Shown: positions 54,546 through 62,695, counted from the first letter of the stretch. The stretch: 64,000 nt of DNA from Flammeovirgaceae bacterium UBA6059 (GCA_002435755.1 DIYH01000007.1:31194-95193), one strand, 5' to 3'. A program made the numbers and translations. Notes: generated by a model not told the origin, from the letters alone.

Positions 54546-55022
54546 CTACAAACGAATATTCTTCAAGTTGATCCTATCGGAAAAACGGACAGGGATTTTC
54601 ATATTCACACCTTTCACTTTGGCCCTGGCCATGCCTTCAAATCGTATCGGTAGCTCCTCGCCCATCAAGATTTTGAGGCCCTGTTTATTGATGATGCTCT
54701 CAACAACTTTTAAGTCGATTCTTCCTTTTAATGGAATAGCGGAATCTTCATTAGGCAGTATCAAATGTTCAGACTCTTCCTCAATCACAGCTACCTGCTG
54801 ACCATCAATACTTACGTTCAAATCTATTTCATTGAGCAGCGCTTTGAAGGTGTTTGGATTGATGACTACAGCTTCTCCTGAAACATATAACTCATTCTTG
54901 AGCACATTGCCCAATTTGATGTTTCTGATCTCCTTGAGGGTCGGTGGCTCGGGCTGTTTACATCCGATTAACCAGATCAATGGAAAAATGAATAAAAAGC
55001 TTTTTATTGCTGTGTAGTTCAT
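54546..55022 (-). CDS. LEA type 2-like lipoprotein
   Basis: A 158-residue lipoprotein (lipobox LIGC, Cys21). The mature part has the pattern of a WHy/LEA-14 domain: LKEIRNIKLGNV..., then VVINPNTFKALLNEIDLNVSIDGQQVA, then a final strand set VKGVNMKIPVRFSD. LEA-14 domains are linked to desiccation and osmotic stress in plants; in bacteria their role is open. It is on the opposite strand to the glycerol facilitator gene and divergent from it. Confidence 0.65.
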   Translation of the reverse strand: MNYTAIKSFLFIFPLIWLIGCKQPEPPTLKEIRNIKLGNVLKNELYVSGEAVVINPNTFKALLNEIDLNVSIDGQQVAVIEEESEHLILPNEDSAIPLKGRIDLKVVESIINKQGLKILMGEELPIRFEGMARAKVKGVNMKIPVRFSDRINLKNIRL

Positions 55023-55106
55023 GGTCTTGTTGCTAGCAGGCTAACCTAGGTAATGAGATGCAGATTCGATCTATGATTTTAAATTTTCATCATTAACCCA
55101 ACGACA

Positions 55107-55901
55107 ATGAACCCCTATTTAGCCGAAATCATTGGCACATTTGTGCTTATTAGCCTGGGATGTGGCGTCAATGCAGGTGTTTCCTTAAAAAAATCTCACA
55201 GTCATGATTCAGGTTGGTTAGTAATAGCCATTGGCTGGGGCCTATCAGTGACATTGGCCATTTATGCAGTTGGCAGTTTCAGTGGTGCGCACATTAATCC
55301 TGCTGTTACTATTGGACTTGCTGCGGCTGGAGAGTTTCCATGGGCAGATGTGCCAGGTTACGTACTGGCGCAGGTGCTTGGAGCACTACTTGGCGCAACC
55401 ATTGTTTGGATTCATTATCTACCTCATTGGAAGGCCACTGAAGAGCAGGATACTAAGCTTGGCGTTTTTGCAACCGGACCTGCGATTCCTGCTAGATTCT
55501 CCAACCTGGTGAGCGAAATTTCAGGCACTTTTATTCTTCTCTTCGCGCTGATGTTCATTGGTGCAAATGAGTTTACCGAAGGGTTGAATCCCTTGGTTGT
55601 TGGAGCTTTGATTGTTGCTATTGGCATTAGTCTTGGAGGAACCACAGGATACGCCATCAACCCAGCACGAGATTTTGGCCCTAGACTAGCGCACTTTCTC
55701 CTGCCAATCGAAGGTAAAGGCACCTCAAACTGGAAGTACGCCTCAATACCCATCATTGGTCCACTTTTAGGAGGGGTTTGGGGCACACTCACTTACAAAC
55801 TACTATTCGAGCAAGCGCTATTGGTGCCCTTTGCTATTGTCACTGTAGTGATCTTTGTTTTCATGATTATGAGCTATCAAGAAGTCAAAAAACTGTCATG
55901 A
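55107..55901 (+). CDS. glpF: Glycerol facilitator, aquaporin family
   Basis: A 264-residue channel with six helices and the two NPA boxes of the MIP family: GAHINPAVTIG (about residues 63-73) and GYAINPARDFGPR (about 180-192). The Asp after the second NPAR (NPARD) is the usual mark of glycerol-conducting members. It would let glycerol enter for glpK and glpD. The stop overlaps the start of the glycerophosphodiesterase gene by 4 bp (ATGA). Confidence 0.92.
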   Translation: MNPYLAEIIGTFVLISLGCGVNAGVSLKKSHSHDSGWLVIAIGWGLSVTLAIYAVGSFSGAHINPAVTIGLAAAGEFPWADVPGYVLAQVLGALLGATIVWIHYLPHWKATEEQDTKLGVFATGPAIPARFSNLVSEISGTFILLFALMFIGANEFTEGLNPLVVGALIVAIGISLGGTTGYAINPARDFGPRLAHFLLPIEGKGTSNWKYASIPIIGPLLGGVWGTLTYKLLFEQALLVPFAIVTVVIFVFMIMSYQEVKKLS

Positions 55902-56782
55902 GAAGCCTGCTACTGATTCTTTTATTAGGCTCATTCATGAGTTGTAGTCAATCACCCAAGCGTCTTTCTGATCAATTGGATATCCAAGGGCATAGAGGAG
56001 CTAGGGGCCTCCTACCGGAAAACACAGTCCCCGCCTTCCTGAAAGCACTGGATTATAATGTGACCACCCTTGAGCTTGATCTTGCGGTCACTGCTGATGG
56101 TCAACTGGTCGTTTCGCATGAACCATGGATGAATCATAGCATCTGTGTTGATTCTGTAGGTGCTGCGATTAGCGAAGAAGCTGAGCGCTCTTTCAATATC
56201 TATCAGATGACATATGACGAAGTGGCGGGTTTTGATTGCGGTAGTTTAGGTAACCCTAGATTTCCTGAGCAAGAAGCTATGAATGTAAGTAAACCTTTGC
56301 TGCTGGATTTGTTCGATGCGGTTGATGATAAGCTTGGAGATTCATCGATCAACTACAATATTGAGATAAAGAGCAATCCTCAAGGAGACAATCTATTTCA
56401 CCCTACACCTCAGCAATTTTCTGACTTAGTCTATTCCATAATTAACGGTAGGGTTGATTGGAAGTACATCACCATTCAAAGTTTTGATTTTAGGGTACTT
56501 CAATACTTTAATGAAAAATACCCCGATGTTCAGTTAGCTGCGCTCATAGAAAATCAGGAGACACCTGCACAGAACATAGCTACTTTAGGCTTCACGCCTG
56601 ACATCTACAGCTCGTGGTACAAAGACTTGACCGCAGATGATGTTAGGTATCTCCATGACCAAAATGTCTTGGTGGTTCCATGGACTGTCAACGAACTGGA
56701 GGACATGCAAATGCTTGTAGGTTGGGGTGTCGATGGCATCATCACTGACTATCCTGACAGGGCCGTCAACTTAGTCAAGTAA
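55898..56782 (+). CDS. Glycerophosphodiester phosphodiesterase, lipoprotein
   Basis: A 294-residue enzyme that releases glycerol 3-phosphate from glycerophosphodiesters. The active-site motif HRGARGLLPENTVPAF (about residues 30-45) supplies the general acid/base His and Arg. LELDLAVTADGQLVVSHEP supplies the metal-binding Glu and Asp and the second His. The start is the ATG at 55898 that overlaps the glpF stop; it gives a lipoprotein signal (LLLILLLGSFMSC, Cys16), so the enzyme is in the envelope. A longer frame starting at 55778 overlaps glpF and is not the real start. A TTCCGGTAGG copy encodes part of the active-site motif. Confidence 0.93.
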   Translation: MRSLLLILLLGSFMSCSQSPKRLSDQLDIQGHRGARGLLPENTVPAFLKALDYNVTTLELDLAVTADGQLVVSHEPWMNHSICVDSVGAAISEEAERSFNIYQMTYDEVAGFDCGSLGNPRFPEQEAMNVSKPLLLDLFDAVDDKLGDSSINYNIEIKSNPQGDNLFHPTPQQFSDLVYSIINGRVDWKYITIQSFDFRVLQYFNEKYPDVQLAALIENQETPAQNIATLGFTPDIYSSWYKDLTADDVRYLHDQNVLVVPWTVNELEDMQMLVGWGVDGIITDYPDRAVNLVK

Positions 56783-56803
56783 TCGCAGGTCGGCCAATTG
56801 CCG

Positions 56804-56845
56804 AATCATAAATCCAAAATCGCAAATCTAGAATCCCAAATGGTA
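56804..56845. repeat. Heptamer-periodic intergenic repeat (AATCNNN type)
   Basis: AATC occurs at 56804, 56811, 56818, 56825 and 56832, and AATG at 56839, each exactly seven bases apart. The units are AATCATA, AATCCAA, AATCGCA, AATCTAG, AATCCCA, AATGGTA. It follows the glycerophosphodiesterase gene. The sequence differs from the heptamer repeat at 54483-54545 but the period is the same. Confidence 0.75.
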
Positions 56846-56922
56846 TAGCTTTGCAAGCAGAATCAATCAATTCTGGAAAGTCAAAAGTCTGGTTCAGAGT
56901 GTTCGAGATCGAGGCTTGCGAA

Positions 56923-56968
56923 GTTTTGAAAAAGTGAGTTTACTCATGTAAATGATCATTTTCGAAAC
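56923..56968. repeat. Imperfect long inverted repeat before the adenosine-type kinase gene
   Basis: The arms 56923-56943 and 56948-56968 pair at 15 of 21 positions around the loop TCAT. They start with GTTTTGAAAA and end with ATTTTCGAAAC. The flanks contain further related words (GCTTGCGAAG and GCGTAACGAAG). No other copy is seen in the window. It may be a small mobile or attenuator-type repeat. Confidence 0.4.
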
Positions 56969-57029
56969 GAGCGTAACGAAGAGATTGGACAATATGGACA
57001 GACTTTATTGAGCAATTGCATAATTACTT

Positions 57030-58031
57030 ATGAGTAAAAAATATGATGTGTATGGCATTGGTAATGCCTTAGTAGATATAGTGGTGGAGGTTGAAGATCA
57101 ATTCTTCGAAGACCACAAAGTGGAAAAAGGATTGATGACGCTTGTCGACGAAGACAGACAGCATCAGCTAGTGAATGCAATGCACATTGAGGAAGAGCGA
57201 ATGCAATGCGGGGGATCTGCTGCTAATAGCATGATCGCCCTTAGCCAATTCGGAGGAAGTAGCTACTATTCGTGCCGGGTAAGTGACGACCGTTTTGGTC
57301 AATTTTACTTGAAAGACCTAAAGTCTAATGGTGTTGATACAAACTTGACATCAGATACTGCACCTACCGGAATCACAGGAAAATGTCTCGTGATGACAAC
57401 TCCGGACGCAGAACGCACTATGAATACCTTCCTGGGAATTACTTCAGATTTTGGCATTTCTGAGCTCAACCTGGAAGAGCTCAAGCAAGCAAACTACCTC
57501 TATATAGAAGGGTACTTGGTAACATCACCCACAGCTGTTGAAGCCATGAAATTGGCTAAAAAGACGGCCCAGGAAAATGACGTGAAAGTGGCACTTACTT
57601 TTAGTGACCCAAGCATGGTCAAATACTTTGCTGATCAAATGAAAGACATAGTTGGTAATGGAGTCGATTTACTGTTTTGTAATGAAGAGGAAGCTATGCT
57701 TTTTACAGGTACTCATAATCTACTTGAGGCGAGAGAAGCATTGAAGCAACATGCTAAGAGGTTCGCAATCACTCTAGGAGCTAATGGAGCAATGATTTTT
57801 GATGGAGATACCTTCATAGATATTGAGCCTTATAAGGTAAATGCAGTAGATACTAACGGTGCTGGTGACATGTTTTCCGGAGCATTTCTCTATGGCATCA
57901 CCCATGGACATAGCCATGCTGAAGCAGGCAAAATCGCCAGTTTAGCATCATCGAAGGTAGTTTCAAAGTTCGGCCCAAGATTGGAGTGGCATCAAGCTAA
58001 AGAAATACTCAATCATCTGTTTGAAGATTAA
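57030..58031 (+). CDS. PfkB-family kinase, adenosine kinase type
   Basis: A 333-residue ribokinase-fold kinase. The N-terminal YGIGNALVDIVVEV, the glycine pair MQCGGSAANSMIALSQFGG (about residues 58-76) and the catalytic motif AVDTNGAGDMFSGAFLYG (about 271-288, Asp of GAGD as base) are PfkB signatures. The N-terminal pattern resembles adenosine kinase-like members more than ribokinase or fructokinase. The substrate is therefore probably a nucleoside or a sugar; I cannot decide. Its end overlaps the convergent M61 peptidase gene by 23 bp. A TTCCGGTAGG copy lies at 57363-57372. Confidence 0.85.
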   Translation: MSKKYDVYGIGNALVDIVVEVEDQFFEDHKVEKGLMTLVDEDRQHQLVNAMHIEEERMQCGGSAANSMIALSQFGGSSYYSCRVSDDRFGQFYLKDLKSNGVDTNLTSDTAPTGITGKCLVMTTPDAERTMNTFLGITSDFGISELNLEELKQANYLYIEGYLVTSPTAVEAMKLAKKTAQENDVKVALTFSDPSMVKYFADQMKDIVGNGVDLLFCNEEEAMLFTGTHNLLEAREALKQHAKRFAITLGANGAMIFDGDTFIDIEPYKVNAVDTNGAGDMFSGAFLYGITHGHSHAEAGKIASLASSKVVSKFGPRLEWHQAKEILNHLFED

Positions 58032-59706
58032 GCCATTGAGCCCGTCGGTGATGAGCATCCATGGGTGCCTCAGTATCAATAGACAACTTCAGGCTTGAGT
58101 AGTATTTCTGTTCATCAAATTGGACAGTGAGATGTTTCTTAACTCCTAGTCTAATGACCTCAATTTGATGACTTCCTGGTTCTAACTTCTCAATTAGTGA
58201 ACTCGGTGCTTTACGATTGATGCTAACAATCTCGTCACCCGCTGTGAGATATTGCTCTCCAATACTTTGCGGAACGGTTGATACAACCTTTAAGGAGTCA
58301 TCTGCAACTTGGGTTCTTATGCCCAGGTAGCTCATCAACTTATCGTTTGGGAAATGAAAGTTAGTCTTGAGTCCAGCCCAGCTAAGTAGCTGGATGAGAT
58401 CTTCTTCTATTGGCCATGTGCCTTCTAAGTACTTACCAAAAAAGTCAGACATGTCCTGGCCTGTTAGTTCTTGAGTTAAGGCTAGGATATCGTGATGAGT
58501 ATACCCGCCACTATCAGGCCCAAAACTTTCCCAGAGCATTCTCACCAAATCATCTAATGACTTTTGGCCATCAGTTTCTTTTCTAATCGTGAGGTCGAGC
58601 ATCAAAGCCACAAGCGCTCCTTTCACATAGATAGAAACCTTCCGATGTGGTGCTTCATTGCGGTAGCCGTCCACCCAGAGATCCTGAGATGAACTCACTA
58701 AACTATTCGCATATCTCCCGTAGTTTTCGAAATGCCTCTTCAATAAGCGATTGAGTTCATTCAGATACCATCGTTCGTCAAAGACACCACCCCTTACCAG
58801 AAAAAGGTCACCGTAATATGTAGTTAAACCCTCTGCCACATAACCCGTTTCAAAGTAATTCTTCTCTTGAAATCGATATGGGCTAAGCTCTTTAGGGCGT
58901 ATCCGTTTGATATTCCAATAATGAAATAGCTCATGGCTTGAAACGCCAAGTAGGTTTTCATAAAAGTCCTTTCCACTTGTTGGGCCAAGTACTATGGTAG
59001 TACCATTCATGTGTTCCACACCATGATAAATCCTGAACGGAAAAAGCAGCAGCTGGTACTCATATACTTCTTGATCTTCCCAAGGGAGCACGTCGCTTTG
59101 TGCTCGCGTATATTTTCGAAAATCTTCGACCAGTTGCTTTGCGTCTTGTTCATGCTCGCCGTGAATGGCGAGTACGAAAGGTTTTTTGTGAACTTCGAAT
59201 GCAATCCTATTAAGTCGGCGACTTACCAGAATAGGACTATCAACTAATTGATCAAAAGATTTGGCAATCCAGTGCTCTTCTTTCTTTTTTAGACATGTTG
59301 ATACCTTGAAAGCATTAGGAATATCTAATTCGACTTCAATAGTCTCATTCACTGCATCCTTTGGGTAAAGAATACAATTGATTGGATTCACTAACCAAAA
59401 GTCTTCATCCAAATAGGTACCACCCGCATCGAGTCGATTGGCGTACACTTCATATTCTATTTCTAAAGGCCCCTGCCAGTCACCCTCAAGTCGCCATTGA
59501 TGGGTTGAGCTTTTGGTTAAGGTTATCACCTTTCCCTGAATCAAGGCCTTTACCGAATAAATATGTCCAGCAAAATTTCCATATTCATATCGGCCTGGAC
59601 GCCATTTCGGTAGGTTAAGAATAAGGGCATCTGCCTGTTTTTCCAGAGAAAGACATACTTTGAGTCTTTTGCTCAGAGGATTCTCACAGGAAAGCTTGTA
59701 CTTCAT
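58009..59706 (-). CDS. M61 family glycyl aminopeptidase-like protein with PDZ domain
   Basis: A 565-residue metallopeptidase of family M61. The zinc motif HELFH is present in VSSHELFHYWNIKRIRP, followed by the third ligand Glu in YVAEGLTTYYGDL. The N-terminal beta domain begins PKWRPGRYEYGNFAGHI, typical of the family. A PDZ domain lies at the C-terminus (about residues 478-545: QSIGEQYLTAGDEIVSINRKAP). No signal peptide is visible. It cleaves N-terminal glycine or alanine in characterised relatives. Confidence 0.88.
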   Translation of the reverse strand: MKYKLSCENPLSKRLKVCLSLEKQADALILNLPKWRPGRYEYGNFAGHIYSVKALIQGKVITLTKSSTHQWRLEGDWQGPLEIEYEVYANRLDAGGTYLDEDFWLVNPINCILYPKDAVNETIEVELDIPNAFKVSTCLKKKEEHWIAKSFDQLVDSPILVSRRLNRIAFEVHKKPFVLAIHGEHEQDAKQLVEDFRKYTRAQSDVLPWEDQEVYEYQLLLFPFRIYHGVEHMNGTTIVLGPTSGKDFYENLLGVSSHELFHYWNIKRIRPKELSPYRFQEKNYFETGYVAEGLTTYYGDLFLVRGGVFDERWYLNELNRLLKRHFENYGRYANSLVSSSQDLWVDGYRNEAPHRKVSIYVKGALVALMLDLTIRKETDGQKSLDDLVRMLWESFGPDSGGYTHHDILALTQELTGQDMSDFFGKYLEGTWPIEEDLIQLLSWAGLKTNFHFPNDKLMSYLGIRTQVADDSLKVVSTVPQSIGEQYLTAGDEIVSINRKAPSSLIEKLEPGSHQIEVIRLGVKKHLTVQFDEQKYYSSLKLSIDTEAPMDAHHRRAQWLNLQTDD

Positions 59707-60341
59707 TTAGTTCAACCTAAGTTCTTTTATTATCACTCGATGGAAACTATTGAAAAGTTCATCAATAAGGCAGTTTTCTGATATTCTAGCAAGCTAACTA
59801 CAGGAAATTTAAACTATTGACGAAAGTCTTTTATGCGATTGCTACTTATGTAGTCAAATATGTTGTTGAGGGTAAGAGTCTTTACTCTCTCACTTAAAAA
59901 ATCGTCAGGGTTGTCCTTGTAGGCGGGTGGGGTGAAAATTTAGCGGGGTGTGTGATGGCTTTGTGGGTGGGAGCATTAAATCTTCCGACAGGTGACCCTG
60001 TTGACTTTTTTGCTTCGTTTTTGGGTCAAGCCAAAAATGAAGAACCTGCCCGGCTTTAGGGCATAAGGAGATAATAGGGGTGTTTTTAAAATCAGATTAA
60101 GTCAGCCAAAATTCAGTGCATTGGGTGCTTTTTTCCAGATTTAAGATTTAGTCGGACACCAGTAGATTTTTGCCTATTATTCATCAAAGGAAAAGTAGGA
60201 GTCCCTATGGCTTAAAGAGGGAATTGATTGGGTCTTGAATTCGTGTTGTACTCAAAAGTGTTCTATTCGTAGGTTCTTCATTTTGCCTGTTTAGCTCAGT
60301 ACCTAAGGGCAGGAATAAATGAACTGAGGATATTAGATTGA
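59707..60341. other. 635-bp region without a gene, before rpmH
   Basis: Apart from the dispersed repeat copy at 59925-60044 I see no gene, tRNA or other structured RNA here. The right end leads into the rpmH promoter. Confidence 0.6.
59925..60044 (+). repeat. Dispersed hairpin-bearing repeat, copy before rpmH
   Basis: This copy matches 49582-49686 over most of its length: AAATTTAGCGGGGTG-like start, GCATTAAATCTT in the middle, and a final hairpin with TTTTTGG (60019-60024 region) and CCAAAAA (60031-60037). It has an extra 13 bases in the middle. Its frame would encode LAGC...ALNLPTGDPVDFFASF...AKNEE and then stop, without a good start codon. Confidence 0.65.
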
Positions 60342-60372
60342 TTTGTAAAAAGGCAAAAGCTACATATCTTTG
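60342..60372 (+). promoter_or_regulatory. Bacteroidota-type promoter of rpmH
   Basis: TTTG (60342-60345) and TATCTTTG (60365-60372) are separated by 19 bp, which fits the housekeeping Bacteroidota promoter TTTG-N19-21-TAnnTTTG. The transcript should begin near 60378, giving a leader of about 65 bases before rpmH. Confidence 0.85.
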
Positions 60373-60378
60373 CAGCCC

Positions 60379-60429
60379 GTCTGAGAAATCGCTTTGTTTT
60401 GGGGCTTCTCAGACTCCAATAACAGCGAT
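60379..60429 (+). promoter_or_regulatory. Structured leader of the rpmH transcript
   Basis: GTCTGAGAA (60379-60387) and TTCTCAGAC (60406-60414) form a perfect 9-bp stem that begins at the predicted transcript start. In addition ATCGCT in the loop (60388-60393) is complementary to AGCGAT (60424-60429) downstream, which would make a pseudoknot just ahead of the rpmH start at 60444. A role in control of L34 synthesis or in transcript stability is possible. Confidence 0.55.
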
Positions 60430-60443
60430 CAAACTAAGAAAAA

Positions 60444-60602
60444 ATGAAAAGAACATTTCAACCTTCTCAAAGAAAGCGCAGAAATAAGCATGGTTTCAAA
60501 TCAAGAATGTCTTCTGTAGCTGGAAAGGCTGTACTAGCGAAAAGAAGAGCTAAGGGAAGAAAAAAACTAACTGTTTCTGACGAAGGAAAGCACAAGAGAT
60601 AA
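60444..60602 (+). CDS. rpmH: Ribosomal protein L34
   Basis: A 52-residue basic protein that begins MKRTFQPSQRKRRNKHGFK and continues RMSSVAGKAVLAKRRAKGR, the full L34 pattern, with a short C-terminal extension (KLTVSDEGKHKR). It is part of the 50S ribosomal subunit. It lies 36 bp before rnpA in the universal rpmH-rnpA order, behind a clear promoter and a structured leader. Confidence 0.97.
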   Translation: MKRTFQPSQRKRRNKHGFKSRMSSVAGKAVLAKRRAKGRKKLTVSDEGKHKR

Positions 60603-60638
60603 TTTATTATCCCTAGCCTTTCTTTTGTTCCTGATTAT

Positions 60639-61037
60639 ATGGATCAAAAAAAGGCCCATACAAAACTCAGAATCAATGCCTTTCCCAAAGAAGAAAGGCT
60701 AAATTCAAAAAAGACAATTGCCCTTTTGTTTCAGAAGGGCAAATCTTTTTTTACTCCCCCATTGGCAACTAAGTACTTGCCACAGGACACGGATTTAGGT
60801 CATCACCAAATCCTCATTTCCGTACCAAAAAAGAAAATCAAGAAAGCTTATCAGCGTAATCTCATTAAACGCAGGATAAGGGAGGCCTATCGGCAAAACA
60901 AGTGGCAATTTGATTTTCAACGGCACTGGCTGATTGCCTATATTTATTCTTCTACGGAAGTTTTGTCTTACCGGGAGATAGAGGATAAACTAAAGGAATC
61001 ACTGTTACGTTTATCCAGAATTGAGGAGAAATCGTGA
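60639..61037 (+). CDS. rnpA: Ribonuclease P protein component
   Basis: A 132-residue basic protein that binds the RNase P RNA and helps mature tRNA 5' ends. The RNR motif region is KKIKKAYQRNLIKRRIREAYRQ (about residues 66-87), with the preceding ILISVPKK strand. The N-terminal FPKEERLNSKKTIALLFQKGKSF is also typical. It follows rpmH and overlaps the S41 protease gene by 4 bp if the protease uses its GTG start. Confidence 0.93.
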   Translation: MDQKKAHTKLRINAFPKEERLNSKKTIALLFQKGKSFFTPPLATKYLPQDTDLGHHQILISVPKKKIKKAYQRNLIKRRIREAYRQNKWQFDFQRHWLIAYIYSSTEVLSYREIEDKLKESLLRLSRIEEKS

Positions 61038-62695
61038 AAATGAAAAGAGTCAAGATTAAACTATTGGTAGCCTTCAGTATTGTGCTACTCTCGTTTACCG
61101 CCTTCACTTCGGCTGATGATAAGTATTTCCAGATAGCCAAGAACCTGGACATCTTCGCTACACTATTTAAGGAGATTAATACATATTATGTCGACGAGAT
61201 CGACGCTAAGACATTATTAAGAAGTGGGATCGACGCTATGCTCGTTTCGCTTGATCCATACACAGATTTCATAGACGAGGAAGACCTGGCCAATTATCGG
61301 TTTGTCACAACAGGTCAATATGGTGGCATTGGTGCTCTTGTAGGCAAGCGCAATGGTAAGAATACTATTCTAATGCCTTACGAAGGGTTTCCCGCCTTTG
61401 AAGCTGGCCTTCAAATAGGAGATGTCGTGACTAAGATTGATGGTCAGGCTATCGAAGGACTAAATTCTACAGAGACAAGCGAGTTACTTAAGGGCAAAGC
61501 AGAAACTTCTGTAGTACTTACTGTTGAGCGATACGGGCAAGAGGCTCCCTTCGACGTGACGCTAACGCGAAAGCAAATTACCATTGACAATGTGCCATAT
61601 TACGGTATGTTGAATGATGAAGTTGGTTATATCAAACTAGCTGATTTCACCACTGAAGCGGCTTTGGAAGTTAAAAATGCCCTTACAGAATTAAAGTCTT
61701 CGAATGCCACAAGTGTCGTTCTTGATTTGAGAGGCAATCCAGGAGGCCTTCTAGATGAAGCTATCAATGTTTCGAATCTCTTCATTGACAAGGGGTCTGA
61801 GGTAGTCAGCACAAAAGGCAAGGCTGATAATTGGAATCAGTCTTATCGAGCACTCAATTTCCCGGTTGATACAGAGATACCTTTAGTTGTACTGACCGGG
61901 CGAGGAAGTGCATCAGCTTCTGAGATAGTAGCAGGTGTGATGCAAGACTATGATCGTGCTGTTTTAGTCGGTCGCAGAACTTTCGGCAAGGGCTTGGTTC
62001 AGTCAACACGTCCCTTGGCCTACAATTCTCAATTGAAGATCACTACCGCAAAATATTATATACCCAGCGGCAGATGTATTCAGGCGATAGACTATAGCTC
62101 CCGTAATGAAGATGGTAGCGTCGGTCACATTCCTGATTCATTACGCGTAGCTTTCGAGACTAAGAATGGTCGCACTGTTTATGATGGTGGAGGAGTCAAT
62201 CCTGATATTGAAGTTGAGTCAAAGCAATACTCGTCAGTCGCAATTGCCCTGGTTAATCACAATTTACTATTTGATTACGCCACAGAGTTTAAGTTCGACA
62301 ATCCGGATATTGGCTCTGCTAGAGATTTTTCCCTATCGGAACAAGATTATCAAGCGTTTATCACGTGGCTGGATGACAAGGAATTTAATTACACTACAGC
62401 AGTTGAGCGTCAGCTCAATCAATTAGTGTTAAGTGCTAAGAGCGAACAGTATTACGATAAGATTGAAGATCAGATTACTGAGTTAGAGTCTCAGATCAAA
62501 TCCAACAAAGAATCAGATCTCATAAAATTCAAGGACGAAATCACTCTTCTCCTTGAGCAGGAAATTGTTAGCAGATATTACTTCCAAAAAGGAATAATTG
62601 AATCCACCTTCAACAAGGACAGAGACTTGCAAGCTGCTATCGAAGTGCTTCAAGATCAGGCTAGATATGGCCAACTTTTGGCCAGAGCTGAATGA
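61034..62695 (+). CDS. C-terminal processing protease, S41 family
   Basis: A 553-residue periplasmic S41 protease. It has a signal or anchor segment (IKLLVAFSIVLLSFTAFTSA, about residues 6-25) and a PDZ domain (about 90-170, with EGFPAFEAGLQIGD). The catalytic serine lies in GRGSASASEIVAGVMQDYD and the lysine in RRTFGKGLVQS. A helical C-terminal extension contains glutamate-rich coiled-coil sequence (DKIEDQITELESQIKS). The start can be GTG at 61034, overlapping the rnpA stop and 5 bp after GAGGAG, or ATG at 61040. It overlaps tsaB by 4 bp. Confidence 0.92.
   Translation: MKMKRVKIKLLVAFSIVLLSFTAFTSADDKYFQIAKNLDIFATLFKEINTYYVDEIDAKTLLRSGIDAMLVSLDPYTDFIDEEDLANYRFVTTGQYGGIGALVGKRNGKNTILMPYEGFPAFEAGLQIGDVVTKIDGQAIEGLNSTETSELLKGKAETSVVLTVERYGQEAPFDVTLTRKQITIDNVPYYGMLNDEVGYIKLADFTTEAALEVKNALTELKSSNATSVVLDLRGNPGGLLDEAINVSNLFIDKGSEVVSTKGKADNWNQSYRALNFPVDTEIPLVVLTGRGSASASEIVAGVMQDYDRAVLVGRRTFGKGLVQSTRPLAYNSQLKITTAKYYIPSGRCIQAIDYSSRNEDGSVGHIPDSLRVAFETKNGRTVYDGGGVNPDIEVESKQYSSVAIALVNHNLLFDYATEFKFDNPDIGSARDFSLSEQDYQAFITWLDDKEFNYTTAVERQLNQLVLSAKSEQYYDKIEDQITELESQIKSNKESDLIKFKDEITLLLEQEIVSRYYFQKGIIESTFNKDRDLQAAIEVLQDQARYGQLLARAE

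Noticed and set aside
55778..55897. Upstream extension of the glycerophosphodiesterase gene
   Set aside because: It overlaps glpF in another frame and would bury the lipoprotein signal peptide; the ATG at 55898 fits much better.
56846..56853. TAGCTTTG, considered as a promoter -7 element for the adenosine-type kinase gene
   Set aside because: No TTG or TTTG lies at the needed distance upstream, and it falls at the edge of the heptamer repeat.
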